NCBI RefSeq assembly: GCF_017792385.1
Contig: NZ_CP051230.1
Span: 2,294,001 to 2,358,000, forward strand
DNA length: 64,000 nt
Direction: 5' to 3'
DNA from: Hyphomonas sp.
Lineage (GTDB): Bacteria > Pseudomonadota > Alphaproteobacteria > Caulobacterales > Hyphomonadaceae
Within the stretch, counting starts at the first letter, position 1, and each line of letters begins with the position of its first letter. The notes below the pieces were generated by a model. The model searched no databases. It worked only from the letters and a program-made list of their open reading frames with translations, and was not told where the DNA came from. Position numbers and translations under genes: made by a program. Below, piece by piece: positions 50,057 through 62,500 of the stretch.

Positions 50057-51589
50057 ATGTTTTCCCGTAGACTGTTTCTGGCATCGTCCGGCGCCGCCTT
50101 GTGGTTGCCGAAACTGGCCGCCGCGCAGGGCGGCAAACGGCATTTCACGCTGGGTGTGGCCTCCGGGTCCCCTCGTCCGAACAGTGTCATTCTCTGGACG
50201 CGACTGGCGCCCGATCCGCTTCAGGGCGGGGGCATGCCGGCCGGAACGGCGCAGGTACGCTATCGTGTGTGCTCTGACGAGATGATGCGCAACACCCTGC
50301 AGGATGGCGTCGTCGAGACGTCGGACGCCAAGGCGCACTCGGTTCATGTCCGCATCGAAGGCCTCAAGCCGGGACGGGAGTATTTCTATCAATTCTACCA
50401 TGGCGACGAGGAAAGCCCGATCGGCCGGACCCGCACATCCAGCCCGGATGATGCCTCCGCCAGGATAGCGCTGGCCTACTGCCAGCATTACGAGACCGGC
50501 CACTATGCGGCCTATCGGGACATGGCTGAATGGCTGCCCGACTGCGTCATCCATACGGGCGACTATATCTATGAGGGCGGGGTCAGCCCGCTCGGTGCCC
50601 GGATGCGGGATGTGGGCGGCGGCGAACGCCGACTGTTCGAGATCGTGCGCCAGCATGATGGCGACGAGATCACCTCGCTCTGGGACTATCGCAATCGCTA
50701 TGCGCTTTACCGCTCCGATCCGCACCTTCAGGCCGCGCATGCCTGTGCCCCCTGGATCGTCGCAATGGATGATCATGAAGTCGACAACAATTGGGCGGCG
50801 CAAACCCCGCAGGATCCGGAAAAGCAGACGCCCCTGGAATTTCAGGTTCGAAAATACATGGCCTTCAAGGCCTATTATGAGCACATGCCCATCGAGCAGC
50901 CACCCATTTTGAGGAACATGGAACCCGCGCTGCAATTGTACGGCAAATATGTGTTCGGGCCGGCGCAGGTACACCTGCTGGATACACGCCAGTTCCGGTC
51001 CGACCAGCCTTGTGGTGATGGCCGCAAGCCGTATTGCGACGAGGCGCTTGATCCATCCCGCACCATGCTTGGCCAGACACAGGAGACATGGCTGACCCGT
51101 GAACTGAAACGGTCGGACGCCGCCTTCAACGTGATTGCCACGCAGGTCTGGTTTACGTCCTATCGCTACAATGCGCCGCCGGATGGTCCGATCACCAATC
51201 TCGATTCCTGGGACGGCTACCCCGCTGCGCGCGAACGTCTGAATTCCGTCCTGGCAAATGACGTGTCCAATCCGGTTTTCCTGACCGGGGACTGGCACAC
51301 CGCCATGGCCTCCACACTGTATGAAAAGCCGTTCGATCCCACGTCACGGCGACTCGGGCATGAATTGGTGGGGGGGCCGATTTCCTCCTATTGCCCGTGG
51401 GCGCGGGACATGGAGGTCATGCGGGATGCCAACCCGCACGTATCGTATCTGAATGGCAGGAAACAGGGCTATCTGCGGGCCACTTTCACGCGTGACACGT
51501 GCCGGGGCGAGTTCCGGGTGGCTGAGGATTCGGGGCGGCCGGACTCGCCGGTTTTCACCGACACCGACATCCGGACTGCGGATCTGTAG
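50057..51589 (+). CDS. phoD: Alkaline phosphatase D / phosphodiesterase, Tat-exported
   Basis: A 510-residue PhoD-family phosphatase/phosphodiesterase. A twin-arginine signal (SRRLFLASSG then ALWLPKLAAA) sends it folded to the periplasm. Family features: FTLGVASGSPRPNSVILWTR, GREYFYQFYHGDEES, the metal-site blocks HTGDYIYEGG and VAMDDHEVDNNWA, and LTGDWHTAMAS. PhoD uses Fe3+/Ca2+ and cleaves phosphomonoesters and diesters, including phospholipid and teichoic-acid type substrates. The ATG at 50057 follows AAAGGA. In this locus it would release a product for the PhnCDE-like importer. Confidence 0.93.
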   Translation: MFSRRLFLASSGAALWLPKLAAAQGGKRHFTLGVASGSPRPNSVILWTRLAPDPLQGGGMPAGTAQVRYRVCSDEMMRNTLQDGVVETSDAKAHSVHVRIEGLKPGREYFYQFYHGDEESPIGRTRTSSPDDASARIALAYCQHYETGHYAAYRDMAEWLPDCVIHTGDYIYEGGVSPLGARMRDVGGGERRLFEIVRQHDGDEITSLWDYRNRYALYRSDPHLQAAHACAPWIVAMDDHEVDNNWAAQTPQDPEKQTPLEFQVRKYMAFKAYYEHMPIEQPPILRNMEPALQLYGKYVFGPAQVHLLDTRQFRSDQPCGDGRKPYCDEALDPSRTMLGQTQETWLTRELKRSDAAFNVIATQVWFTSYRYNAPPDGPITNLDSWDGYPAARERLNSVLANDVSNPVFLTGDWHTAMASTLYEKPFDPTSRRLGHELVGGPISSYCPWARDMEVMRDANPHVSYLNGRKQGYLRATFTRDTCRGEFRVAEDSGRPDSPVFTDTDIRTADL

Positions 51590-51658
51590 GATCGGCCTGG
51601 ATGGCTGGACAATCCGCTGGCAACCTGTTGAAGGCGAACGGGTTTCCGGCACCGGTCC

Positions 51659-51691
51659 GGCCGCGCACTTCATGCGAGGGAATGCGCGGCC
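51659..51691. other. Hairpin between convergent phoD and tpsB
   Basis: GGCCGCGCA (51659-51667) pairs perfectly with TGCGCGGCC (51683-51691) over a 15-base loop. Neither strand has a proper T run, so it is a weak or factor-assisted terminator for the two convergent genes. Confidence 0.4.
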
Positions 51692-51704
51692 TTGACGGGG
51701 CGCG

Positions 51705-53483
51705 TCAATACTGGATGCCGATCCGGAACATCACATTGACGTCGCCTGACTTGCTGGCCTTCTGATCGGTCAGGGGGACAGCACCATAGAGGGAGCCATG
51801 GAAGTTGCCCCCCATCCGGAAGTCGAAGCCTCCCCCCACGGACGCAAAGGTCTCCCCGTCTCCACCGCGCCGGTTGGCGCCATATCCCAGATCGGTTGAC
51901 ACGAAGGGCGATACAGCGCCGCGGTCTCCAAACAGTACGGGCTTGGTGTAGAGGCTGTTGCGGAGGATCAGCCCGGAATCATAGGCGCCATCGTCCAGCA
52001 GATATCCGCGGACTCCGGCATTGCCTCCCAGTGATTTCTGTTCCGTATCGATCAGGACATCGCTGGCGATCTGGGCAGAGATGTCATTGCGCAAGACGAA
52101 CAGGTCATTGACGTCTGTCGTTCGGCTGAGGTCCAGATTGCCATAGGTATAGGCGGTGTCCGTGACTCGCCCGGATGTATAGGCCGAGAAGGCCGAGACC
52201 GTGTTCGCGCCGGACAGGCCCCCCGGGGACACCCGCATTTCGGCCCGGACATTCGTCGTGCCCAGCGTGTCGACGAAGGTGTTGTCCCAGCCGGCATAGA
52301 ACTGAACGACTTCAGCCGTATTGCTGACGGCCAGAATGGAATCGAACCGTCCTTCCAGCGTCGCCTTGCGGTATTCGATGCCAACCCCCACTTCGCCGGA
52401 CCCCGGCGGGAGTGTCAGTTCCGAGGCGACCATCCGGTAGCCGACGGCTGCCTGCTGGACCTTGGACCGGATTTCGAAAGGGTCAGACAGCCCGTTCGAC
52501 TCGACACTGGCCAGCAACACCTCGACTGCGCGCCGCGGCTTTGTCGGCACGAAGGCGCTCACCAGATGGCTTTGATAGTCCGCATGACCCCCAAAAGGCG
52601 CCAGCCCATTGTCGAGCACATCGGTGCTCGTCGCCAGCTGGTAGGTCAGGACAGATCCGGTGCCAAGCGAGTCGCCCAGCGTCGCGGACGCCCGGAAACG
52701 GGTACGCCCGGTAGATTTGGTGCCGAAATTGTCAATGCCTGCCCGAACCAGCCAGGGGCGGGCTTCCTCCACACGGACGGTCAGGTCGGTGGCGCCGGAC
52801 GCCGTGCCGGGGGCAAAGTCCGCCACGACATTCCGGAAGGGGGATCTCGACAACCAGTTCAGATCATCCGCCAGCGCGTCCGAATTGATCAGGTCTCCAC
52901 GCTTCACGCGAATTCCGGCAAGGGCCTCCTTCGGGGTCATGCGGCCCGCGGCGATGGCGGCGCGGTCTCCAATGCGGAACTCCTGTACGCGCAGCTGCAG
53001 CACACCGCCGGTGACTTCCTGGGCCGGGGTGGAAATGGACACGAACGGCATGGCGCGGGCACGCGCCCAATTGGCCACTTCGGCCTCGATTTCGGCGATC
53101 AGACGCAACGAAATCGGCTTGCCCATATAAGGGGCGAGCCGTGCCCGGAAGGCCGGGTCATCCACCAGCGGAACGCGGCGCGTGTCGATCCCTTCGCCGG
53201 TCGCGGCCGTCTCCAGCACGGAGTCTGAATCCCTGAGAAACACCAGGCCCATGAGGGGGCCGGCAATCGGGGCAGGGTCCGCGCGTTCCGGCACAAGGTT
53301 TGGCGGGACGATCACTGCACGATCCTGTTCGAACTCGACGAGCGGATCGGTCTCGATCGGCGCGGCGAGTGCGGGGGCAATGCCAGCCATCAGGGCGAAG
53401 GATCCGAGGGCGACGGATCTCATGCCGCGTGGGGGAGCCCCGGCCAGAGATACGGCGGTCCGGGCAGATGTCTTGACCAGCAT
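51705..53483 (-). CDS. Two-partner secretion transporter TpsB (ShlB/FhaC/HecB family)
   Basis: A 592-residue outer-membrane transporter of the Omp85/TpsB superfamily that secretes the TpsA adhesin encoded just upstream. Signal peptide about 1-41 (ALMAGIAPALAAP), a POTRA region about 78-240, then a 16-strand barrel. The TpsB motif DNFGTKSTGRTRF is at about 251-263, and VRGY, which tips the loop inside the barrel, is at 491-494; the chain ends in FRIGIQY. The ATG at 53483 has GGAGAG upstream. It follows tpsA by 48 bases. Confidence 0.93.
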   Translation of the reverse strand: MLVKTSARTAVSLAGAPPRGMRSVALGSFALMAGIAPALAAPIETDPLVEFEQDRAVIVPPNLVPERADPAPIAGPLMGLVFLRDSDSVLETAATGEGIDTRRVPLVDDPAFRARLAPYMGKPISLRLIAEIEAEVANWARARAMPFVSISTPAQEVTGGVLQLRVQEFRIGDRAAIAAGRMTPKEALAGIRVKRGDLINSDALADDLNWLSRSPFRNVVADFAPGTASGATDLTVRVEEARPWLVRAGIDNFGTKSTGRTRFRASATLGDSLGTGSVLTYQLATSTDVLDNGLAPFGGHADYQSHLVSAFVPTKPRRAVEVLLASVESNGLSDPFEIRSKVQQAAVGYRMVASELTLPPGSGEVGVGIEYRKATLEGRFDSILAVSNTAEVVQFYAGWDNTFVDTLGTTNVRAEMRVSPGGLSGANTVSAFSAYTSGRVTDTAYTYGNLDLSRTTDVNDLFVLRNDISAQIASDVLIDTEQKSLGGNAGVRGYLLDDGAYDSGLILRNSLYTKPVLFGDRGAVSPFVSTDLGYGANRRGGDGETFASVGGGFDFRMGGNFHGSLYGAVPLTDQKASKSGDVNVMFRIGIQY

Positions 53484-53531
53484 GCTCTCTCCATTTTCTG
53501 TCGTAAAAATCATTGTTCAAATCATGTCGCG

Positions 53532-56500
53532 CTAGGGTGTGAACCGGATACGGTCATCGACCACCTGGTTGAGCGGGTGCGGCATGTTGGAGCAGTCCTG
53601 GCCGCTCTCTCCGCTTCCGCACGGATTCGCGTCAGTCCCGTTCAAGGCATTGTCACCCGACTCGGGCACGCCCGCCGGTGCAATGCCGCCGAGGTCGACC
53701 AGTTCGCCACTGACCGGTGTTTCCTGAGGCAGATCTGGCGCTGACGTCGGCGCGATGAGGGTGAGTGTTCCGTTGACGAAGGTGATCGTGTAGTTCGGAT
53801 TGGCGGCGCCGCCGGGGATGATCTGATAGCTACCGGCATGTACGGCAGAGATTGCATCTCCGCCAAAGTCGATGGCGCCGAGCACCGAGGCATCGTCACC
53901 GCCGGTCAGGCCTGTCAGGGTGACCGTGTACGGCCCTTCAAAGACGGATCCGTCTGCAATCTTGCTCTGATCATCCGCAGTGACGGTCAGGGCCGCAGGC
54001 GTGATGGTCAGGTCATTGCCGACATAGGTGAGCGTGTAGTTGGCATTGGCACCGAGGCTGCCCTGTCCGATGGCATAGGGGCCGCCATTGACCGTCTCGC
54101 CGGCCGCGCGGGCCAGCGCGCCGGACAGGACGCCCGCCTTTGTGTCGCCGTCGGCCAGTCCGCTGCCACCGATCGTATAGGTCAGGTCGGGATCGACCTC
54201 GCCATAGATCTTGGTCTGGGCGTCTGCGAGAATGGTGATGGCGCGCCGGGCCACATCGAGGGCGCCGTCGAGATAGGTGATGTCGTAATTTCCGGAGGTG
54301 AGGCCTGAAGCGGTGATGACATAGGTCCCGGCATCCCGGGCGCCCTGGGCATCCCCGTCATAGGTCAGCGTGCCGCCGAGAACGGAGCTGTCTTCTCCGT
54401 CGACAAAGCCGTCATAGGAGACGCCATTGCCGCCGGCATAGGTAATGCCGTCATAGGTCTTGCTTTCATCATTCGCGGTGATGGTCAGCGAGGCCTTCTC
54501 GATGTCGAGCGATCCGTCGATATAGGAGATGTCGTAGTTCCCGGAGGTCAAGCCGGAGGCGCTGATCACATAGTCGCCCGCATCCTTCGCGCCCTGGGCC
54601 GTGCCGCCATAGGCAAGCGACCCGCCAAGGACGGACTCGTCTTCCCCGCTGACAAAGCCGTCATAGGTGACGCCATTGCCGCCGGCATAGGAAAGCCCGT
54701 CATAGGTCTTGCTGTCGTCGCTTGCCGTGACGGTCAGCGATGCCTTCGCAACACTCAGTAGGCCATCGACATAGGAGATGTTGTAGTTCCCGGAGGTGAG
54801 GCCCGAGGCTTCGATGGCATAGTCGCCGGCATCTTTGGCACCCTGCGATGTGCCGCCATAGCTGAGCGATCCACCGAGTACGGACTCATCTTCTCCGCTG
54901 ACAAAGCCGTCATAGGTGACGCCGTTGCCACCGGAATAGGCGACGCCGTCATAGGTCTTGCCGTCATCTACAGCGGTGACGGTCAGCGACGCCTTGCCGA
55001 TGTCGAGTGACCCGTCGACATAGGAAATCTCATAGTTTCCGGACGTCAGCCCGGAAGCTTCAATGATATAACTGCCCGCATCCTTGGCGCCTTGCGCGGT
55101 TCCGCCATAGGCAAGCGTCCCGCCGAGGACGGATTCATCCTCCCCGCTGGCAAAGCCGTCATAGGTAACTCCATTGCCGCCGGAATAGGTGATCCCGTCA
55201 TAGGTCTTGCTGTCGTCGCTTGCTGTGATCGTCAAGCTGGCCTTCGCAATATTCAGCAGGCCATCGACATAGGAGATGTTGTAGTTCCCGGAGGTGAGGC
55301 CGGAGGCTTCGATGGCATAGTCACCGGCATCCTTGGCGCCCTGAGATGTGCCGCCATAGGCAAGGGAGCCACCGAGCACGGATTCGTCTTCTCCGCTGAC
55401 GAAGCCGTCATAGCTGACGCCGTTGCCGCCGGCATAAGTGACGCCATCATAGGTCTTGCCGTCATCACGCGCGGTGACGATCAAATCGGCTTTGCCGATA
55501 TCAAGAGATCCTTCGACATAGGAGATGTCATAATTGCCAGAGGTTAGCCCGGAAGCTTCGATCACATAGTCGCCGGCATCCTTGGCACCCTGCGATGTGC
55601 CGCCATAGGCAAGCGATCCGCCGAGGACGGACTCATCCTCCCCGCTGACGAAGCCGTCATAGGTGACGCCATTGCCCCCGGAATAGGCGACGCCGTCATA
55701 GGTCTTGCCGTCATCTACAGCGGTGATGGTCAGCGACGCCTTGCCGACGTCGAGCGATCCGTCGACATAGGAAATGTCATAATTTCCAGAGGTCAGCCCG
55801 GAAGCTTCGATCACATAGTCGCCGGCATCCTTGGCACCCTGCGATGTGCCGCCATAGGCAAGCGATCCACCGAGTACGGACTCGTCTTCTCCACTGACAA
55901 AGCCATCATAGGAGACGCCATTGCCGCCGGAATAGGCGACGCCATCATAGGTCTTGCCGTCATCTATGGCGGTGATGGTCAGCGACGCCTTGCCGACGTC
56001 GAGCGATCCGTCGACATAGGAAATGTCATAATTGCCGGACGTCAGCCCGGAGGCTTCAATGGCATAGGTGCCGGCATCCTTGGCGCCCTGCGCCGTGCCG
56101 CCATAGGCAAGCGCCCCGCCGAGGACGGATTCATCTTCTCCACTGACAAAGCCATCATAGGTGATGCCGTTGCCGCCGGAATAGGTGAGGCCATCATAGG
56201 TCTTGCTGTCGTCGCTTGCCGTAATGGTCAGGCTCGCCTTTTCGACGTCGAGCGAGCCAGCGACGAAGGTGATGTCGTAATTGTCGGCGGTCAGGCCCGA
56301 GGCGCTGATCGCATATGTCCCGGCATTCACGGCACCCTGGGATGTGCCGCCAAAGGTGACAGAACCGCCGAGGACGGACGAGTCCTCGCCATTGACGAAC
56401 CCGTCATAGGTGATGCCGTTGCCGCCGGAATAGGCGAACCCATCATAGGTCTTGCTGTCATCATTTGCCGTGACGGTCAGGGCAGCCTTCGAAATGGTCA

Positions 56501-59500
56501 GGCCGTCCGACCCATAGTCGACATAGACCGACCGGTCATCTGCGCCGGTGACGTCGACCACACCTGCATCGCCCGCATAGGCATAATAGCCGACGCCGGT
56601 TGTTTCGGAGAGGGCGCTCCCCCAAGACAGAGTCACATTGTCTGTACCGGCCCCATCCAGGGTGATGCCATCCAGTGACGGGTTGGCGCTGCCATAGGTT
56701 TTTGACGTGTCCCCCGAAAGCCGGACGAAGTCATCATAGAGCGTGTCGGAAGAGAAGCCGCGCAACATCATGTAGTCGCTGTTCTCTCCTGCGGTGGATT
56801 TGCTCCAGACGGTTTCGAAATCCCAGCCCGCATCGATGAAGGTGAAAGGATCCGTCATCTCGGCCGTGGTCAGGCCGGTTCCCTTGCCTGTGTCACTCTG
56901 GCCGGTGGTCTCCATGTCGTAGAAGGAATTGGTGACGGAAGCGAGATCTTCCTGGTACCAGATCAGCCCGCCGGAATTGATGCCGCCGGATACTGTGCCC
57001 GTGGCATAAGTGTTGCTGACGTTGCCATAATTGATGCCGATCAGCCCGGCTGCACTGTTCGTGCTGGTCACATCGCCGGTGGCGTAGGCATTGCTGACAT
57101 CGCCGTCGTTCAGCCCAATCAGTCCACCTGCGTTATGCGTGCCGGTCACGTCGCCTGTGGCAAAGGCGTTCAGGACATCCCCTTGATTGAACCCGATAAG
57201 CCCTCCCGCATAATAACCATCCGAAACGTTGCCCGTCGCATAGGAATTGGAGATTGTGCCTGCGTTGACCGCAGCCAGGCCGCCGGCGGTGGATTGACCG
57301 GAAACATCGCCCGTTGTGTAGGCGTTCAATATGGTGCCGAGGTTTGACCCGACCAGTCCGCCCGTATTGTCTCCTCCGGTCACGGATCCTCCAGCCATGC
57401 CGACATTCTCGATTGTCCCGGCATTGTAGCCGAACAGGCCAGCATGCCTCAGGCTCGGCCGGTTCACGATCAGGCCGGAGATGACATGGCCTTGACCATC
57501 GAACGTGCCGCGGAAGGCCGAACCGGAGGCGCCGATTGCGTCAAAGCCGAGTCCGCCCCACCAATTTGCGGTGCCAGAGGCGTTAATGTCACCTCCCAGA
57601 ACGAAGTCGGAGCCGAGCAGGGTGTCCACGCCCTGCAGGCCGTAGACATCGACGAGCGTGTAGGGATCAGCCTCGCTGCCATCACCGGAGGTGGCGCGCA
57701 GGAAGGAGCCGCCGGAGAGACGGAAGTCGAACACGTCAAAGTCTGCCAGCGTGCCGGTCTGGCTCCAATTGCCGCCGGTCAGTTTGAACACGCCATTGGT
57801 GCTGGAAATCACTCCGGCATCAGTGACATTGCCATTGATGATCAGCGTGCCGTCCGTCCAGGTCACACCATTGGGCAGGTCGATATCGCCCGCTGCGCTG
57901 CCCGGCGTCGATATCGTGCGGGTTCCGGAACTCAGGTCGAGATCGTAGCCGAGCTGGGTCGAGTAGAGCCCGCTGATATCGATGCTGGCAGTATAGCTGT
58001 CTGCATCTGTTGAGGCGAGGGTCAGCGTATTTCCCCTCTCCATTCCAAGAATGAGGTCGGCATCGACGCCGTCCGGCACCTCATAGGCACCGATATTGTT
58101 CATCGCTGAACCGGACCCATCATATGCCGGCGTCAGAACTGTGCTCAGCGGCGTCAGGAAGCTGCGCAGCAGGGGGGCGGTATCGCCATCATAGATCCGC
58201 CAGACAGAGCCCGTGCCGCCTTCATCATCAATGTCCCAGCCTGCACCCGTAAATGTGGACAGGGACTGGATCTCTTCCGTCGTCAGGCCGGTGCCCTTGC
58301 CGGTATCGCTCTGGCCCGTGGTCTCGGTGTTGTAGAAGGAATTGGTGACGATGCCCGACGTAACGGCTCCCACCAGTCCACCGGCACCTCCCCCCGACAC
58401 TGTGCCAGTCGCAAAACTGTTGTTGACTTCGCCAAGTACCAGGCTCCCGATCAACCCGCCAGTTTTGCCGTCGCCTGTGACAGAGCCGGTGGCGTAGCTC
58501 TGCTGGATGATGCCGCTCAAATTGTAGCCGACCATGCCACCCACATGGTTCGAGCCCGACACATCACTTGTCACAAAGCTGTTTGTGATCGTTCCATCAT
58601 GAGTCCCGACCAGTCCGCCAACATATGATTTTCCGGATATCGAGCCACCTACCAGACCGAGATTGGAAATGGTGCTCCCGGAAACGAAGCCGAACAAGCC
58701 AACATAATTGGAAGATGCCCGATTGATGGTCAGATCGGTGATGACGTGATTGCGGCCATCAAAATGAACCGTGAACTGATCACTGGAATGCCCGATCGGG
58801 TCAAACCCGGCGCCATCCCACCAGTTCGCGGTGCCAGAGGCGTCAATGTCGGCATCAAGTGCAAAATTGAATGTGACGAGCGTGTCCACACCCTGCAGGC
58901 CGTAGACATCGATGAGTGTGTAGGGATCGGCCTCGCTGCCATCACCGGAAGTGGCACGCAGGAAAGTGCCGCCGGAAAGACGGAAGTCGAACACGTCAAA
59001 GTCAGCCAGCGTGCCGGTCTGGCTCCAGCTGCCGCCGGCGATTTCGAACACGCCATTGGTGCTGGAAATCACTCCGGCATCAGTAACATTGCCATTGATG
59101 ATCAGCGTGCCATCGGTCCAGGTCACGCCGCTGGACAGGTCGATATCGCCCGCCGCACTGCCCGGCGTCGAGATCGTGCGGGTTGCCGAACTGAAGTCGA
59201 GATCATAACCCAGCTGACTTGAATACAGCCCGTTGACATCAATGCTGGCAGTATAGCTGTCGGCCTCTGTGGAAGTTAGCGTCAGTGTGTTGTTCGATTG
59301 CGTGCCAAGGATGAGGCTGCTGTCGGTGCCGTCCGGCACATCAAATGCGCCGATGTCGGTCAGGGCTGCACCGGACCCATCATAGGCGGTGCTCAGGGAC
59401 AGCGGTGTCAGGAAGCTGCGCAGCAGGGGCGTGGTATTGCCATCATAGATCCGCCAGACAGAGCCGGTGCCGTAATCGCCGTCGATGTCCCAGCCTGCTC

Positions 59501-62500
59501 CGGTGAAGGTCGACAGTGATTGCATCTCCGCCGTTGTCAGGCCTGTGCCCTTGCCGGTGTCGCTCTGGCCTGTGGTCTCGGTATTGTAGAAGGAGTTCGT
59601 GACGGCGATTGAGCTACCATGATTGCCGATCAGTCCACCATCATCCCCGGTCCCAGCCGTGACCAGGCCTGTAGCATAGGTGTTTGTGACGCTTGCCTGC
59701 TGCTTGGTTTCGCCAATAAGCGCTCCAACGTGTCCTGTCGTTGCTGTGGCATTGCCTACAGCATAAGCGTTGGTGATCACGGAGGTGGAACGGGCACTGC
59801 CGATCAATCCGCCAACCCTGGTCGATCCGCTGACATCGCCGGAGGCAAAGGCATTCTCAAGAGTGGAGGTCTTGGCCAGTGAGCCCAGGAGCCCTCCGGC
59901 CTTGTCGCGCGCTGCCGTCACATCCCCAGTAGCGTACACGTTGCTGATCGAGGAGGTGCCGGTGGCAATGCCGATCAGCCCGCCAACGTCCTTGTCACCG
60001 GATACCGTGCCGGTCGCATAGGAGTCAGTGATTGGTCCATCATTGTTCTGACCGACCAGTCCACCAACGCCCGATCCGCTTGATTCAACATCTCCGGTGG
60101 CAAATGAATTCGAAATGGAACCATGGTTTCTGCCGACCAGTCCGCCGACATTGATGTTGATGCTGCCGGTTACTGAACCTGTGGCAAACGCATCCTCAAT
60201 CGTGCCGGAATTGATCCCGACGAGTCCGCCTGTACCTTCCGTGCCAATAATATCGGCTGTGGAATAGACACCGGAAAGCGTGCCGTCATTGCTGCTGACG
60301 ATTCCTCCGGAATAGATTCCGCTCGAAACAATCGATCCTTCTGTATAGGAATTCACTATCGATCCGACGCTTGTCCCGATCAATCCACCGACATAGTCGC
60401 CGCCCGTCACGTCGCCCTCTGCAAAGACGTTTTCGATCGTTGCGCCGTTCTTGCCGGCCAGCATCCCGACATAGTTCTGACCTGTGATATCAGCCCCTAC
60501 GAGACCGAGATTTCGTATGACAGCCGACCCGGATACGTTTCTGAAGAGTCCCAAAATATCGTCTGTTGGCCGATTTATGGTGAGATCGGAGATGGTGTGA
60601 CCCAGTCCATCAAGCACGCCCTGAAAGTGTCCGTCTGCGCTGATCGGAGCGAACCCCTTGCCACCGTTCCAGGTCGCGGTGGCGCTCGCGTCGATATTGG
60701 CGCCGAGCACATAGCTTCCGATGATGTGGTTTCCGGTCACATCATTGTTGATATCCTGCAGCGCATTGACATCCGTGATGATCGTGTAGTCGATCACGGT
60801 GCCGTCGCTTCCCAGCTTGGTGCTGAATGATCCGTCCGAGGTCAGATTGATCGGGGCGTTGACGTAATAGTTGGCGGTGTTACCACTCGCGAGAGCGCCC
60901 TGACCGTACTCCAGTGCGAGTCCACCGCCATTTGCGGCAGTGACCTTGGCATTGAACGTGATGTCGCGATAGGCGGACAGGGTCAGAAGGGTTCCGCTGG
61001 ACCATGAGAACGCATCAGCGACCGTGATGTCGCCATCCTGGGCGCCGCCGCTGCCTGTTGTGATCGTCACATTGGCGGATGCCAGGGCGGTTTCGAGCGT
61101 CGTGACATTGATAACGCTGTCATTGCCGGTGGCGTCGAACCCGGTGGCGTTGACGCCCGCATCGTTCGAGATTGTGAGATTGTAGGGATCGAGGAGCAGG
61201 GTGCCTGCGCCGCCCGGTCCGCGCAGGTCTGTGCGGCCGGTATAGTCGAGGAAGGCCTTTCCGGAGACTTCTGCGTCGCCGCCGGTTCCGCTGCCTGCGC
61301 CGCGTGCGGAGATGTTGCCTGCAAAGCTGGTGGCCTCTTCTGCCCAGAGGACGACCTGGCCGCCATTTCCGGACCTGGTGGCGTCTGCGCGCACAAGGCT
61401 GTCGGCATCGAAGTAGAGCGTGTCAGCGGTCTGCAGGCCGGGGGCGCCATGCTTGTTGCCGCCGATCCGGACCGTCCCGCCGCCCGTCTCGCCGGACGCA
61501 TCGATCCGGCCGCCCACAACTGCGATGTCGGTGCCGGTGATCGTGACAGAGCCGCCCTCGGTACCGGTTGCGGCGATCTCACCGCTGACGCTCACCTTGC
61601 CGCCGGACAGGATGACATCCCCGCCGGTTCCGGACATGGCCTGGCTCGGCGCAAGCAGCAGGGAGCCTGTATCGGAGACCGATCCGTCCATGCCGGAGGC
61701 AGCAGACAGGGCCTGCATGCCGGGCGCGTCGGCGGAGCCCGCCGCGGACGCCGGCAGCGTCGAGGCCGCCCCGCGCGAGGCCGCCAGGGTAACCCCGCCT
61801 GCGACAGTGACCTTGCCGTCTCCCGCTGTCAGGAAGATGCGGCCATCGGAGTGCGAGACGCCGGTGGCGCGGATCGTGCCGCCGGTATTGCCGGCCAGGG
61901 CATAGATGTTGCCGCCATTGGCGCGCAGCTCGACACTGGCCGCCTCGATTTCCCCGCGCGTCGTGGCAGATGTGCCCGCGCCGCCAACCCGGACCTGCAG
62001 CTTGCCATCCCCGAGCGAGCCATCGGTCAGCAGGACATCATAGCCGGCCGCCATGCCGGCGGTGCCCTGGGCCGCTTCGAGCGTGCCGGCATTGGTGACC
62101 TCGCGCGCGATGAGGAAGACATCTCCCTGCGCGGCGGCGATCTTGCCGAGATTGATGATGGAGGCATCGGAGACGCCGGAGAAGTCGAGATCCCCGCCCG
62201 CCAGGAAGGCGGCGGTGTCGACATCATGGGTGGCCGCAATGAAGGAGCCGCCGACATCGACGATGCCGTTCTGTCCGACGACAATGCCATTGGGGTTGAT
62301 CAGATAGATCGTGCCGGTCGCGCTGAGCAGGCCGTCCAGGCTGGAGAGGCTGGTGCCGGTGACCCGGTTCAGCGTGGTGCCGGAGCCATTGAGGAAGGTG
62401 ACCGTATTGTCCTGGCCGATCGAGAAGTCGGTCCAGTCCAGGATGGCCTTGTCAGATGACTGGGTGATCGTCATGGCCGGGCCGCTGGTGGCGATGGCGG

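Noticed and set aside
54246..56486. Regular repeats considered as a CRISPR array
   Set aside because: The period is 249 bp, an exact codon multiple with a continuous reading frame and no unique spacers; no cas genes are present.
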